Assembly (NCBI GenBank): GCA_020726505.1
Contig: JAHLEZ010000010.1
Coordinates: forward strand, 1,488,001-1,552,000
Origin: Leptodontidium sp. MPI-SDFR-AT-0119
Lineage: Eukaryota > Ascomycota > Leotiomycetes > Helotiales > Leptodontidiaceae
DNA length: 64,000 nucleotides
Direction: 5' to 3'
A program made the translations under genes and the position numbers. How positions within the stretch are numbered: the stretch's first letter is position 1; the number at the start of each line of letters is the position of its first letter. This document shows positions 23,765 to 36,200 of the stretch, piece after piece. The notes beneath the pieces were generated by a model. That model was not told the origin of the DNA. It made no database searches and saw only the letters and a program-made list of their open reading frames with translations.

Positions 23765-24969
23765 ATGTCGTCCACGACAACCCCCCAACCAAAAGTCTGG
23801 CTGATAACCGGCTGGTACGTTCTCTTCCAGTCCCAAACCCCACCACCATTCCCAATCCAAATCCAAAATCCAGGTTTCGAACCTCCATTCCAATCCCAAG
23901 ACCTCACAAAACTAAAAACCCCAATCAGCTCCTCAGGTTTTGGCTTCTCCTTAGCCCTACACATCCTCGCCTCCGGGCCAGGACACAAAGTAATAGCCAC
24001 ATCCCGCACACCCTCCAAAACCCCCTCCCAAGTCTCCCAAATACAATCCTTGGGCGGAACATGGCTCGCCCTCGACATCTGCAGTCCCGAGTCCGAACTC
24101 GCGACTTTCATTGAGAAAGCCACTGCCATATACGGTACGATTGACGTGCTGGTAAATAACGCGGGATATTCATTACTGGGCGCTTTTGAATGCTTTAGGT
24201 AATGTATACTCATAACACCCTCCTTGCTTCAACCTTTCCAAAGAGGCAGACATCTCTTCCCCCTTTCATTTCTCATTCTCATTCTCATTCTCATTCTCAC
24301 TCTCTCCCTTTTCCCATTGAAAAAAAAACACTTCATTTCAAAACATCAACGAAGTTAGTTACAGACTAACACCCCCAACCAGCGACGCAGAAACCCGTTC
24401 CCAACTCGAAACCAACTTCTTCGCCCCCCCTAACCCTCATGCGCCTCCTCATCCCCACCATGCGCGCCCGTCGCTCGGGCACCATAATCAACATGTCGTC
24501 CACCGCGGGGATCGAAGCCCGACCCTCTCGCTCCCTCTACTCGGCCTCCAAATTCGCCCTCGAAGCCGTCTCGGAAGCCCTCTACGCCGAACTCAAACCC
24601 TTCAACATCCGCGTCCTGATCGTCGAGCCTGGCGCCTTCCGTACGCGGTTCGCGGATAATTTCGTGAGTCCTGCGAGGGAGATGCCTGACGATTATAGGG
24701 GGAGTGAGATGGAGAGTGTTCTTGGGGGGGTGAGGGGGATGAGGGATGGGGGCATGGAGGGGTGGGAGGGGAGACTGGGGGATGTGGGGAAGGGGGTTAA
24801 GGCCATTTTTGATGTGGTTGAAGGGACGGGGTGGGCGGTGGGTATGCAGGAGTTTTTGAGATTGCCGTTGGGGAGGGATGGGAGTGCGAGGTGGGAGGTT
24901 AAGTTGAGGAATCTGAGGGAGAATTTGGATGGGACGGAGAGGGTTTGGAGTAGGACTGGTGAGGATTAG
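23765..24969 (+). pseudogene. Short-chain dehydrogenase/reductase, frameshifted at a C7 run
   Basis: Exons 23765–23814, 23929–24198 and 24383–24969 make a classical NAD(P)-dependent SDR of about 300 residues: TGCSSGFG cofactor motif across intron 1, NNAG, then YSASK with catalytic Tyr and Lys, and EPGAFRTRF. The three exons sum to 907 nt, one too many. After LETNFFAP the frame reaches a TAA, while the rest of the protein (LTLMRLLIPTMRARRSG onward) is in the next frame. The extra base lies in the C7 run at 24424–24430, and six Cs would restore a standard SDR. No other splice choice repairs it. It could be a natural pseudogene or an assembly error. Intron 2 carries TCATTC hexamer repeats at about 24269–24300. 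Confidence 0.85.
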
Positions 24970-25122
24970 GGGATGGTGGAGTTGTTGGTTGTTTAGGGAT
25001 TGTGTAGGGATGTTAAGGAGCAAGGAAATCGGAGGGTGAGAAATATGGTTTTTTTGATTGTTGATTCTCGGGTAAATTTCCCCTTTCTTATGCGAGGTTG
25101 GAGAGGCTTTGAGGGATTAGAG

Positions 25123-25216
25123 TACTCGTCGGTTCACCGAGTATTACTGAAAAGGTTGCCGACCTGCGCTAGTAGGTCCGTAAAAGAAACCAAAAAAATC
25201 AGGAAACCGACGAGTA
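25123..25216. mobile_element. Candidate MITE with TA-flanked terminal inverted repeats
   Basis: Perfect 12-bp arms TACTCGTCGGTT (25123–25134) and AACCGACGAGTA (25205–25216) enclose 70 bp of non-coding sequence. If the outer TA pairs are target duplications, the inverted repeat is CTCGTCGGTT, as expected for Tc1/mariner-derived mini-elements. The left arm also folds on itself (CGGT-TC-ACCG inside TACT/AGTA). A structured RNA is the alternative. Only one copy was noticed in the window. Confidence 0.4.
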
Positions 25217-26093
25217 GAGAAAAGATGGGCGGTTTATTAATAGATATTTGAATAACAATGTCGTATTGATAGTATGTTGCTTTGTTAATATATTTGTTAT
25301 GAAAAATCAATATTCAAAGAAGATCATACATGACCCTCGCTTAGGAATCCAAACAAAACTACTGCGTGCATATATCCTCTTTCTAACCTACCTAGATACT
25401 TACAACTCCTTTACCCTATTTCCAAACTCCCAATCCAACATTTCACTCTTTTTGTTAGAATTGCCATACCCAAATAATCAACATCCCAACACCGTTCTAC
25501 TTTTATCCCCATCATTCACTCTGCTACCAGTCACCATTGAATCTGCTCAACCTGTACAGAGCTGGCCTTGAATAAAGCCCCTGAGGCAGCGGCTGCAGTA
25601 TGGCTGGAGAAAGTGATAAGTTCCATCGATCATGCACTCACCAGCACACACAAGACTCGCCTGAAGCACTCAGTGGAGGTCGTAGGTAGCCAGTTCCTTA
25701 AAGATACCTACCTAGGTACCTACCGTCCCTCCCAAAACACCAAGCGAGTGATGAATAACCCACCCCGGCCCTCCTGACCAGGCAGATTGGGATTCCTTCA
25801 TTCCAATCTTCTCTCAGCCAATCTGCCAACCACGGTTTTGGTCAGTTTCTTGTGATTATAGGTATCTAGGTCCTGATCGCATGGCATCGCAAAGAACTGC
25901 AACGCTATGAGGTGTCTCCCTCATACAGAGAAGGGTTTTTGGGGATTGGGGTCGCGAATTAGCTGCAGATGCGTCTCCAGGGATATGATGTGATCGGGAT
26001 CCAGGAATGCGGCTCTAGCTTTCGTCTGCTCTGGGCCATCAATCAGTCAACTCATCCGGAACTCTCGGCGAGTTTGATGAAATGGAGGCTGGA

Positions 26094-26119
26094 GGGGGGG
26101 GAGGGGGGGGGGGGGGGGG
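26094..26119. repeat. Poly-G tract (G8-A-G17)
   Basis: Eight G, one A, then 17 consecutive G. It is in a gene-free region, prone to sequencing error and capable of G-quadruplex folding. Confidence 0.9.
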
Positions 26120-27297
26120 TGCTTTATGAATTTAATTTTATTCCAAATGGGGCTAGGGAAGCACAGGGTGTGGGAGGGGGTTGAGGGCTTCTGAATTAAA
26201 TAGAAAGTCAGGTCTCTTCTAGGTTGGTTGGTGGGGGCTGCTGGGCTGGTCTGGTCTGGGGATTTGAGTTTAAGAAGAGGAGGGATTCTCGTGAGAAGGA
26301 ACGCGTATAATTTAAGCGAAATAAGCTCAGGGGGTTGCTAACTAACCGCATTGAGATATATAAGTTCTGAACTATTAGGGTTGCTTTTTAGAATTTGGCA
26401 GAGATGTAGATACATTGGATGTAACCATGTAACCATACTTTGGAGTATTTTCATTGGAGTGTCGCATCTTTGAGCTGCTAATGAAATCCACTTCTCTCGA
26501 AATCAATATCGCAGATTCGCGGTACGATGAGGCTGCTGATTCTGGTCTCGAGAGATACATGCCTATGATCTCAAAACATGACTACCTATTCATTTCACCT
26601 TCCACTCATACCGCACTCCACTTTCTAACTTCTCTGCTCCTTCCTACAAGCTGCAAACTCCCGCGGAATCGACGCCAGCGGCATATCTGCAAATGACAGA
26701 CCAGGAAGCTTTGAGTCTAAGGTGATAGATATTATTTCATGAAAAAGCGCATTGCATCATCTCATGGTCATATTCGAAGCAAACAAAACATAAATGCATA
26801 TGCTGTCAGTCATGCTTTCCCCCACTTGCTTACCTCATAGATAGGATCCCAGGACCCTTAGGAGGTGGAGATTGCGAACTCTAAAAAAAGAATTCTGACC
26901 GGACCATTAGGGAGAAAAGAGCATAAAACGATTCATTTACATGTTGCTTACCTAAGATGGGAAATTTGGAAGTTTTATAACGTAGTCGTGGTGTTGACTT
27001 GCTTTCTCAAAGTTGGCCCACAATTTTTAAAACACGCTTGGCTACAGATTCGTTCTGCACGTGCTTTCGTGAATAACTGGCGCTAAATTTGGCGCTAAAG
27101 GCGCGTCAACCCGAGTTCACCTCGAGGTTATCAAAGAGCCTCTTTTCTTTCTCTCCCAATCAAACAACCCCACCGAGTCTCTTCTACCCAAAATCACTTC
27201 TCCACCTCACTATGCTTTGAAAGCATTTCAATTACATTGTCTTCCCGAAGGACTGCGAAGCAGCTCCATTCTCTCATCACCACATATCAAAACCAAC

Positions 27298-30200
27298 ATG
27301 GACAGCGACGACGACGCTCCTGGTACTCCTAGTAGCCGCGCTAGACTTCCGTTGGACTACATTGTAAATCATGTCTTCCTGCCCCCGAAGCTCCCTCAAT
27401 TGAATGATACGACGCCTGAGGTTGAAGCAGAGCTGACAAAGCTATTCCACGATACATTACACACGTTCATTGGACTTCTTCCAGATCATGATCAAGATGC
27501 CTGGACTCACCTTCCCCCAATGCTGGAGATCCTTCTTGAGGTCGGAGAGCTGGAGTCACCAATCGCAAAACTCAATGAGAAGTTAGGAGATATGGCAGAA
27601 GGAGGTGCGCAACTCTAGCTTTGGTGCTTCAAACCTGCTCAGCTAACTCTCGTCACAGATGTGTTGGCGCTTCACCTTGCGCAACAAAATGCCGGCCTTA
27701 TACTTCGCAAACAAAATCAAACATACTCTTTCGAATTCTTCGAACTGTCGGCATCCTCTACAATCGTAACCAGCACAGTTGGAAGATTGGTACGCCGATT
27801 TCCTGGCCCTGTTATCGCTGTCTCCGACGACCGAGTGCAAGATCTCAATTTTCAAAAGCAGTTGACAAATTGCCTGATGTCTCTAGATACCGAGAGTATG
27901 GATGAAACTCTGAGCAAGGGTGTGGGGTCATTCAGAGATTCTGTACATCCTCAATTTGCTTCGGAATGGCTGCCGGGCATTTTGCGCGGTATAGGATCGC
28001 CCCTCGACGTCTCCCGAATTTACAAGCGAACCCGCGACGATGTTGTGTGGGCAGAAGGCTCATTGGAACCGTGGCGCCGTTCTCCACGTTGGCTGCTTCT
28101 TCGTGTTGCAACACAGACTACTATCGCAGGCCCTGGAGCAAGCCACACGCGCTACAAGGTTTTCATGATTTATTTCATGGCCACTGTTCTCGAACTTGCT
28201 GTGCAGGACGGACTACCTAGCGACATACTTTTTGTCATGCAAGCAAAGTTGCGTCGTCGAATCCAGAAGCTTGGACTTGTCATTACCGAAATGCCCTGGG
28301 CTGAACGGGCACAAGAATTCGTCACCGAAACCATGAACCTCGCCCACGGCTGTCTGGCTAAGAGATGGAGTATAGTTCAGAAGTCTTCCCAGTCAGCTGG
28401 TGTGTTTCGAATTTCCGTAAGTACATTTCTCGGAGTAAATTACATACTTTTTGGGGCTCTGCTCTTCAAGACATCTTTACTCACCGGAAGCGATACTCTT
28501 CAAATCTTCTCAAAAGAGGTGTGCTGATAAAATCATCTGTGTAACAGAATCTCCAAAAGTTGAAGCCACAGTCAAACACAACGCTGCTCCTTTCCAAGCT
28601 TCGTCCATATCTACACAGTCTTCACAATATTCAGCTTGAACAGCGTGCAGAGATTGCTTTTGACGGGAAATGCAGTCCGCGCATCAATAACAAAGGAAGT
28701 ATTTTGCCAGAGCTAGCATTGTTAATGGGAATATCCGGTGCCGACGTTGGCGTTGGCTTGATGGATTTTGAGCTTTGGGTTTCACAATCCCTTGACTCTT
28801 GGCACGACGAACACATCAAATCGACTAAACATATGATTGGAATATCCAGACTTATCAATTGGTACATGTCTCAGGCTATTTCAGTTTATACAGAATCTCC
28901 TGATGGATTCCCAGTCATGATATTGACGGTGATGCTTCTCTGGGTTGCACTTGACAAGTCCACCATCTCTCATGTAAGTTATTTCACAATGACTCTCACC
29001 GAAAGATTCTTTTGGGTACTTGATGCTTCGTTCAATTATACTCTTAAGCTCAGCCTTACATCTTCATTGTCTGCTTGTGGGTAATCAATGCTAACTTCGA
29101 AATTCCCTCCAGTACCCGCTCCTCGGTAAATTCGACCCTGGCTTTCAGTCGACTTTATTTGAACCACTTCTCTTGCCAAAGAGACATCAGATGGACCAAC
29201 TACGAAACGTTGAAAAATATCTACTGAAGCGAAAAGCGAACTCTCGGGTTACGAACCCGTCCATCTTTGGAGACATCTCGTCCACATTAAGCTTTGGAGC
29301 TCAATACTATGACCAGTCCGACGCCCACAAGTCATTGAAGAATCGTATCGAGCAAGAAGCCAAAGATGAAGCCACTGCCAAGAAGCACGAACTAAGCCAA
29401 GCCAAAGCCCAGTTTAGGGAGCTTCTCAACGACGCAAACCAGTTAACTCACACGTCTGTCTTGAAATGGTTTGGCCGAGGTAGAAACCGGACACAACGAA
29501 TGGCTCACGAGGCTCGGGTTTGCAAGAAGTGCGTACTCTTGAAGCAAGCCCAAAACCTCGAAATTGATTGTTTCGAATGGCCTCTTCCATCAGTCGAGCC
29601 TGCTGCAAAATGTGTAGTGTTTGAACTGGATATTCCAAGCTTGTTTCGTGCCTGGAGATCAACAACTTATCGCATCCTTGCCGATGTGTTCAGCACTGCG
29701 CCTCCCCCTCAAGCTAAACCGAAGGGTATTGTACTAAATGAGTACAGTGGCCTTAAGGGGTATCTGAAGTCGAGGGCTGATAGGCTCCAACTTGCATCAT
29801 CCACAAAGCCTCATTCCCAAACATCTCGCGGCTCGCAAACCGTTGCTGAAGCAACAGAGGAGTCGGTATGTCTTTCCAATAATCTGCAATTTGCCATACA
29901 AGATGTCAAATCACAACACGCTGCGGCCAAACATCTCGGTAAATATGACCTCCATGAGCGATGTACATTTAAACTTCCACAAGGATGTTATACGTCTCTC
30001 CAATATGCTGTGGAGGGCACTAAGCACACCTCAAACGAAGTGCTATCAAAACAGGGTGGTTGTCCAAACGGTCTCACCGTACATGAATTCCATGCCTTCG
30101 CCTCATTGCGCAGTGGTCACCGACTTCAATGGCTGAATATTGCCCGGGAACTGATATCGAGGACTTTGAATTTCGGCGCTGAGGAGGTTTGCTTGCTCGT

Positions 30201-33200
30201 GATTCAAGCATCCTGGCAAGCTGGCCCTCCTGCTCTTCAACAGGTATCCAGAGACTCACACATCGATCTCGAAGAGGAAGCATTTGGCCGAGATCTCCTT
30301 TCAGCCTTGGAAGCTGGGATGTCGTCCATCGAGGGTAACTGGCAAGGTTCCACAGCGGCCTTTACATTCATCTCCTTAACGTCTCGTCTATTATCAGTAT
30401 CGCTCCATGCCTCTGTTCGCAGTCGATGTCTAAAGTTCCTCCAGAATGCCCGGATCGTCACGGTCGAATGGCTGCGAGATGTCGTCAAGCTGCTCCACGA
30501 TGCATCAGATGAAGCAGAGATTGCTTATCTGACTCTCAGAGCTCTTGATATAGCACTTATCTGCCACAGCACCTTCGATGTTGATCCCTGTCATCTCCCT
30601 TCCCTTTTGTCTTCTACCGAAACTATTGCAATCGTCGTCGAGACTGCGACCATTGTCAATGACCGCTGGCCCTTATCGGAGGAACCATTAACCACATTGA
30701 CACGACTGCTCATGCGGCGTTTCTCGAGGACATCTCACGCATTGGAGAGCACTTTGAAGAAGAAGATTCTTGCTTCACCAGACGGTATGAACGAGGCAGT
30801 GAGACGTATTTGGCCAGGATATGAAGCTGGAACACCATGGACAGTGGTTGAAGCACCAAATGACAGATGGATGACGACTCGTTCGGCTGAATCTGACAAC
30901 GCTGGATCGATGACATGTCACTACAACTTATTGACGGGGGCCCTTCTGGTAGACTGTCTCCCTTTAGCTCGACTCCCTCGCGAGTACGAAGCTCACCCGA
31001 CATACAAGCGTCTCTTTGGCAACAAGATTCTCGGGGTCATTCCATCTAGCAAAGGGCTGTACTTTGAGACGAGAAACTCAGTTCATGGCTTCCAAGTTCA
31101 CTTTGCCCTACATAATGGAGAACTGATCGTTAGAGCTGTCCAAGGACAGGAGATGTACGAAGTCATTCCTCTTTCTGCTCTAGAAGATGACTTTCCCCGA
31201 ACTCTTGTGGTGGATTTCGTGCATTGGGTACACCGAGGGACAATGGAAATCGAATGGAGGCCGTTGGAAAGCAAATGGTTCCCTTCCTCCGATAATTGGC
31301 GCATTTCAACTCCAGAAGATGATCACACAAGCTCTCTAATCCTCAACAATAGGCGTCTCATAGACCCCAGAAGCAGGACTGCAGAAGAGATTCATCGATG
31401 GCTCAAGCCCTTGGAAACACCAATCAATATCAACATATTCTACAATGTTGACACCCAGGAGACTGAAATTCGCCTTCCGCGGATGAATCTAGATTTCGTC
31501 TTGCGAAAGACTGGATTGGAATCGAAACAGTTCCGGGGCATGATTGTGGATAGTAACCAGTACATTGGCACATTGCACGGTTTGCTTCACAAGCTGGTGA
31601 GTTTATCTCCCCAATTTCTCTGTTCTCTTCCAGCTTTTCCTGAAGTCTAATTGCCTGTCGCCTCAATCCCCCAGTGCAATGTTGATACTCTGAAATTTTT
31701 ACACTTCTACTGACGCTCTTTTCAGGCTCTAAAAGACACTCAGGGGCAGTCGCGAGCCGTTATTGTTCCCCATGGAAATGTGAGCTATTGTCGAATTGAG
31801 CATCATGTTCAAGTCTCCATATTTACCGGTTCCGGTGATAGGGTTTCTTACCATCGGTTTGATATCGACAAAGTCTTAGGACTACTCAAGGATAATGGCA
31901 ACCTAAAGAGCCGTTTGTTCAAGCTGTATCTTCATGCTCTGACATCCCATTGTCTTCCTGACGCTCTCACCGGAAGAACAGGGTCCGAAGAAGCCCTGCA
32001 TGGTTTGGCATTGCCCAGCACTCGGTCGCACCTCTCATTGGATGCAGAGAATGTTGAGCAACTCAAGCTATTCGCGAAACTCTCACCAGCTCGCGATTTC
32101 CATCCTAAGGGATCGAAGTTCATGCAAACAGTCAACTGGGAGAATCTGTCGCCGCTTTCTCATCATGAATCTTATGTTAAGGAAGCTCGCCTCATGCTCT
32201 ACCAAGCCGAAACTTTCCGAATGTTTCAACCCGAAGTAGATGTCAAGTACAAGATTGAGAATAGAAGTCCCAGTGAACTCCGTCATCGTGCCGCAATACG
32301 CAATGCGTTCTTTCGAGTGCATTCCTATGGAGCAGAAATGTTCACCACAACCGCCGACCTCAACTACGAGAAAGCCAGAGACGCAATCCCAAACAGTTTA
32401 TGCGAACACGAGGCATGTTACATCGCCACGATGGTAGACAAATGGAGTTGTCGCCTCGATCCAATCACAGATCTTTTATTCCAAATCAAGCAATGGGGTT
32501 CTACCGTTCACGGATTACAGCCTGATTTTGAATGCAAGTTCGACAGGCGGTGGTTGGAGGATCCAGCTCGATTCATGCCGGTATATTGGTGCAGTATACA
32601 ATCGTATCTATCAAGCTCTGACGCGGCCAAGGAAAAATTCGGCATCACTCTCTTCCTCGGCAACCTGGCTCAGTCTAAATGGGGCAATATTCCTTTGGTT
32701 CATACCCTCCTCGCTCTAGCCACAGCACCGGCCTTGCAGAATGTACAGCCGCCTCCTTACGATACATTTGACTTGTCCAAGGGTTTCGGACCGGACAAAG
32801 CCAAACTTACTGCCATTCTCCAATCATGCAAAGTTTTGTTTGAGGATAGCCCGGAGAAGAAGATGCCTCGACTTCCATTTGAGCAAAATGAAGACTTCAA
32901 TGAGCGACGCGAAGCTGCTTATGAAGCCGCAACCAAACTCCAAGTCAGCAGATGCTTGAATGCTCTAATTCGCCAATGGCCGTCCAAAGATATCACCTGT
33001 CCCCAGACGCCGGAAATCAAGACTTACTTGCCTGGACTCCAATTGCGCATCGAAGAGATTCGAGCTTTGTTTGAGTCTTGGTCCAAGAATGCCGAGTTCC
33101 AGGCATATATTGAAGGTAACTTCCCCAAGTTTTCTTTCTCTTTACACGAGTTTGTCTTTTTGAGTGTCGAGATGACATCTCTCACGCTTCATCACACGCC

Positions 33201-36200
33201 TCTGAGATGTTCAAACCAGACAAAATTCTTGAAACTAACTGTTCGGGTAGACATTCAGAATGTGCTTGATTCATTATCTCGACCTTCACAACGGGTACCC
33301 AAGCATTATGCTATTCCACCCCAAGAGGACAAGTACATCAAAGTACGAGCCTTTTTGAAGATCGAGGACCTCCTCCAAAACGCAGCTCCTGAGCTGCCTC
33401 TTCCTCAGGATGACCTTGGAAATTTATTCACCGTGTCAGAACAAGACGAAATGGCTGAAATTAACAAAGGGCCCTCGAAACTGAAGTCTCTTTTGGCAAA
33501 GCTCTCCAAGCATGCTACTGGATATTATCAGAAGAGCTACGTCGCTGATCTGAGAAAGAGCCATAATGCCTTGCTTGCAAACTCCTCTGCAAACCTTCAG
33601 TTCACATCCGCCTCGCCTTACACGACCTTGAAGAACCATCTGGCGCGATCCAGGGAGAACGTGGACTTGTTATAGTAAGCCTTCTAGAATTTATTTTCCT
33701 TGTTCCGCATGCAATAGTGCCAGTGGCCTACGGAAATACCATAACTAGCCGTAGCAATGCTGACTCCGAGATCTCTTGCAGTAAAAAAATATGCTCCAAA
33801 TTCGTCGTTTCTGGTTCGCCGGTTTACGAAAGCGCCCGGAAGGCCTCGATGCTACCGCGCCTGTCACCGAGCATTCTCCTCCAATTACTTGCTCGCTTCA
33901 ATGCTGTTGTTCTGAGTGCTGAGTGGAAGGTAGCTCTTATTCGATATGCCCTAGCTATTGCGTCCATGCAAAGAGCAGAGCGATTGGTTGCATGCGGCAA
34001 GCGAGATTCAGACATCTTGAGCGAGTTGGCTAATGGCGGCCATACCAATTGGTATGTATTGCATTTCCCCTGTGCGCTGATAGATCTGGGAGTCTGGGAA
34101 TTAATCATTTATTTTGGATATCTTATCTCGAGACCTTTCAAAGTTTTCAAACTAACACTTGAGGTTAGGGACCCAGAAGAATATCCAGAATGGCTCTTGC
34201 TGGAAGTGGAAAACAACATTTTGATACGCCCAGAGCAGGCCCAAATCGCCAGCGAGATGATTGACCCTCAATCCGGATCAAACTCGATCATGCAGTTGAA
34301 TATGGGCCTGGGCAAAAGCTCGGTTATCGTTCCTATAGTCGCTGCAACCTTAGCAGACCGAACAAAGCTTGCTAGAGTTGTTGTTCTCAAATCGCTCTCA
34401 GAGCAAATGTTCCAGTTGCTTGTGAGTAAGCTGGGTGGACTAATAGGCCGACGCATCTACCGATTACCGATTTCGAGGTCTCTAAAACCAACTCTACAAT
34501 CCGCCGAATTGATCCAAAAGACTTTCGAGGAGTGCATGGCTTGTGGGGGCATCCTTCTTGTTCAACCCGAGAGCATTTTATCTTTTGAGCTACTTGGAAT
34601 TGATCACTTGCTGGCGCGGGAGCTAGGCGCATCTCAACTTGAGGCTGGCCTTGATCTGGAGACTGAGTCACTTGAAAAATCTCAGATCCTGTACGAGACT
34701 GGGCAGGTGATGGTGAAGACACAGCAGTGGCTTTATCAAAATTCTAGAGATATATTGGACGAATCGGACGAGATTTTATCGGTCAAGTACGAGCTCATTT
34801 ATACCCTTGGCTTACAAACGAACGTTCAATTTGGCCCTGATCGCTGGGTCATCATTCAGGTAAGCATACTTCCCCTTCATTTCCATGCTGGTTTGTGAAT
34901 GAAAGGCTCGGGAAACAGGCCTTTAGAAAAACCTCCCACATGTCTCTCGGCTCCCAGATCTTGAACTAAGCCAGTACTAATATGTCAACAGCGCGTTCTT
35001 GGTGTCCTTGGTGAGACAGTTCAGGAGATGCTGGCTGAATTTCCGGAGGTAAGCAAGCTTATATCGTCGTCATTCCGCATACAGTCAAGTGAACGGGTCT
35101 TGCATGCCTGATGAGAACTTGCAAATTTCATGATAGGCGATTGCTAACTTTGAGGTAGGGTCTCGAGATGGTAGAAGGTTTTACCGGAGCTTTTCCTCGG
35201 ATTCGCATCTTGCAGGAACCGGTTGGCAAGGTTTTATTAAGAAAAGTGGCCAAATCGATTTGCCGAAGCGGAATGACCTCTTTGCCAACTTGGGTAAGTG
35301 CTTTTTAGTACCGAATTTTGACTCTTTCTTCCCTTGTTTGCTCGTTGGCCTTTGTTACCGAGTGCTTTGAGCACTTCGAGGGTCGTAAGATGCAACAGCG
35401 CTGACCATCATATTTCTGTAGACATTCAGTGAAGAGGAGCGCGTTGTCGTCCTAGAGTATATCACAAACTCGAAAATCTCTAAGGCTCGAGCTGCAATTC
35501 TAGAGACTAAGGTTTTCAAGACCGAATTTATCAAGATGAGCCTACTATTACTCCGTGGACTCTTCGCCGCGGGTGTCTTGGAGTTCGTGTTTGCTAAGAA
35601 GCGATGGCGGGTCAACTACGGCCTGGACCTTACAAGAAGTATGCTGGCAGTGCCATACCACGCCAAGGACAATGTAAGTCCACCTTAATTATCCTATATG
35701 AGGGTTATGACTAACAATTAAACCTCGCAGCCAAGCGCCAGGTCTGAATTCGGTCATCCCGACGCGGCAATTGCTCTAACCTGTCTTTCCTATTATTACG
35801 GTGGATTGACAGACGCGCAAATTCATGCCAGTTTTGAAAATCTCTTTCTATCAGATCAGTCTCAAGAGGTAATATCTCCCCACCCTTGGACCAAGCAATG
35901 TTTGGAAGGTGACGGACACAAGATGTGACCCTCATCTATTGCCTGAGCGTTTGGTCACTACAGCTGGACTGGCAATGGTGATTTCAGAAGCACTGCACAT
36001 ATACCTACAACTCGAGGTTTTTTGTGACAATTTACTAATTGATGTATCTACTTAGGAATACATGAGATGGTTCCAAAATGCCGAAGACTTTCCCAAGAAA
36101 TTCAAGAGATTGGCCGGGGTTAATCTACGAGACAAGCGCCAGTGTACAGAAGAACTCTTCCCCTGGCTTCGATTCTCAAAATTCCTCATCGACTATTATC

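Larger units (their letters stand above)
24970..27297. other. Gene-poor 2.3-kb intergenic region
   Basis: Contains AT-rich stretches, a candidate mini-transposon at 25123–25216 and a 17-G run at 26103–26119. No open frame has protein-like character. The final ~200 bp, with TCTTTTCTTTCTCTCCC, are probably the promoter of the giant gene. Confidence 0.5.
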
